NCBI RefSeq assembly: GCF_022829285.1
Contig: NZ_JAKSYI010000112.1
Coordinates: forward strand, 62,001-126,000
DNA from: Methylobacterium sp. J-078
GTDB lineage: Bacteria > Pseudomonadota > Alphaproteobacteria > Rhizobiales > Beijerinckiaceae
Reading direction: 5' to 3'
Length of the DNA: 64,000 nucleotides
Shown here: positions 63,136-64,000 of the stretch, piece by piece
Numbering within the stretch: position 1 is the stretch's first letter
Layout of the letters: each line of letters opens with the position of its first letter
Translations under genes and position numbers: made by a program
Notes under the pieces: generated by a model
What the model was told of the DNA's origin: nothing
Databases searched by the model: none
The model's input: only the letters and a program-made list of their open reading frames with translations

Positions 63136-64000
63136 ATGCGGGCAGTTGCCGGCCGATCACGCGGGGGCACGACCCGGCGCGGCGCCCTGTTCGGCGGCCT
63201 GTGCCTGTGCTGCTTGCCGACCCTCGGGCGTTCGGCCGAGGGCTTCGCGATGGACGAGGTCGGACCCGGCATCTTCATCCGGCGCGGGCCCGACGCCGAG
63301 GCGACGCCGGAGAACAACGACGCCATCGCCAATACCGGCTTTATCGTCGGCGAGCGCTCGGTTCTCGTCACCGAATCGGGCGGCAGCCGCGCGGACGGGG
63401 CCTGGCTGCGCGCGGAGATCGGCAGGCGCACAGACAAGCCGATCAGCCACGTGATGCTCACCCACGTGCACCCGGACCATTGCTTCGGCGCGGCGGCCTT
63501 CGCCGAGGACAAGCCGGTCTATGTGGGCCACCACGCCCTGCGCGCCGCCCTCGACGCCCGGGGCGAATACTATCGCGGGCGGCTGGCCGAGATTCTGGGC
63601 GCCGACCGGGCCGGCAGCGTGGTCTACCCCACCCTGGAGGTGGCGGACGGGGCCGACATCGACCTCGGCGGACGCGTTCTGCGCGTCACCGCCCACGGGG
63701 TGGCGCACACGAACTGCGACCTCTCCATGCGGGATTCGGCCTCCGGCATCCTGTTTCCCGCCGACCTCCTGTTCGTCACCCGCATCCCCTCCCTCGACGG
63801 CAGCCTCGTGGGCTGGCTCAAGGAGGCGGAGGTGCTCAAGGCCATGGGAGCGGCCAAGGCCGTTCCGGGCCACGGGCCGACCCTGGTCGACTTCGCGCCC
63901 GCCATGGACGACCTTACCCGCTACCTGACCACCCTGCGGGACGAGACGCGCAAGGCCGTCGCGGCGGACGTGCCGATCGAGAAGGCGATCCAGACCGTCG
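63136..64000 (+). CDS. quinoprotein-relay zinc metallohydrolase (MBL fold), partial at right edge
   Basis: The frame is open to the window end, about 288 codons. It begins with a Tat/Sec-like leader (TTRRGALFGGLCLCC) and has the metallo-beta-lactamase site THVHPDH near 111-117, a second HxH-type GVAHTNCD, and DLLFVTRIPSLDGSLVGWL near 210-230. That last segment is typical of the quinoprotein relay system zinc metallohydrolases linked to PQQ dehydrogenases. ATG 63136 has GGAGGA 5 bases upstream. The partner genes are outside the window, so role is inferred. Confidence 0.85.
   Translation, partial: MRAVAGRSRGGTTRRGALFGGLCLCCLPTLGRSAEGFAMDEVGPGIFIRRGPDAEATPENNDAIANTGFIVGERSVLVTESGGSRADGAWLRAEIGRRTDKPISHVMLTHVHPDHCFGAAAFAEDKPVYVGHHALRAALDARGEYYRGRLAEILGADRAGSVVYPTLEVADGADIDLGGRVLRVTAHGVAHTNCDLSMRDSASGILFPADLLFVTRIPSLDGSLVGWLKEAEVLKAMGAAKAVPGHGPTLVDFAPAMDDLTRYLTTLRDETRKAVAADVPIEKAIQTV

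Overview
The window looks like chromosome from a very GC-rich alphaproteobacterium of the order Hyphomicrobiales. Methylobacteriaceae (Methylobacterium or Methylorubrum) is the most likely family. The evidence is a GcrA-type cell-cycle regulator, a FtsZ with a long Pro/Ala linker, an alphaproteobacterial order of division and envelope genes, a NepR-like protein, and a truncated metallo-hydrolase of the quinoprotein-relay type typical of PQQ-using methylotrophs. Family placement is inference; no 16S gene is present. I see no insertion sequence, prophage or CRISPR array.

Layout. 1-6 kb: a ferredoxin-reductase-type flavoprotein, a small HTH protein, a secreted META-domain protein, cysteine synthase, and a DUF2254 membrane protein followed by three tiny hydrophilic proteins. 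6-12 kb (minus strand): cytochrome P450, a GGDEF-EAL protein, AlkA glycosylase and Ada, which join c-di-GMP turnover and alkylation repair in one direction. 12-17 kb: tRNA-Val(CAC) and an Fe(III) ABC importer (ATPase, binding protein, fused permease). 17-26 kb: PriA, a SpoIIAA-like protein, and a minus-strand run of CnoX-type thioredoxin, LON-domain protein, Trm112-like protein and asparaginase, then a glutathionyl-hydroquinone reductase and an AlgX/AlgJ-like SGNH protein. 26-32 kb: 2'-5' RNA ligase-like protein, PAP2 phosphatase, a Tat-exported Gfo/Idh/MocA oxidoreductase, an OprB-type porin and an orphan TAXI-family protein. 31.7-35.2 kb: a DNA-repair group of RecX, an HhH-tailed radical SAM protein and a DUF4130-UdgX fusion. 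35-43 kb: Kef-type antiporter, BrkB-like protein, an MNT/HEPN pair, DNA polymerase I and a hexapeptide acetyltransferase. 43-46 kb: DUF4142 protein, phosphoglycolate phosphatase, GcrA and a NepR-like protein.

46-61 kb holds one minus-strand cell wall, division and envelope cluster, read as ftsW, murG, murC, murB, ddlB, ftsQ, ftsA, ftsZ, lpxC, bamD, recN. Two things interrupt its usual pattern: a plus-strand RelE/XRE toxin-antitoxin pair between murC and murB, and an apparently real 37-codon gene between murB and ddlB. Upstream of ftsW the cluster is broken by a COG0523 metallochaperone GTPase and a TetR regulator. A TetR-type palindrome lies between that regulator and the truncated metallo-hydrolase at the right edge.

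The most interesting items are the RecX/radical SAM/UdgX locus, the two insertions in the division cluster, the orphan NepR-like protein, the orphan membrane-anchored TAXI protein, and the DUF2254-linked trio of tiny proteins. All functional calls rest on reading motifs by eye; no database search was run.
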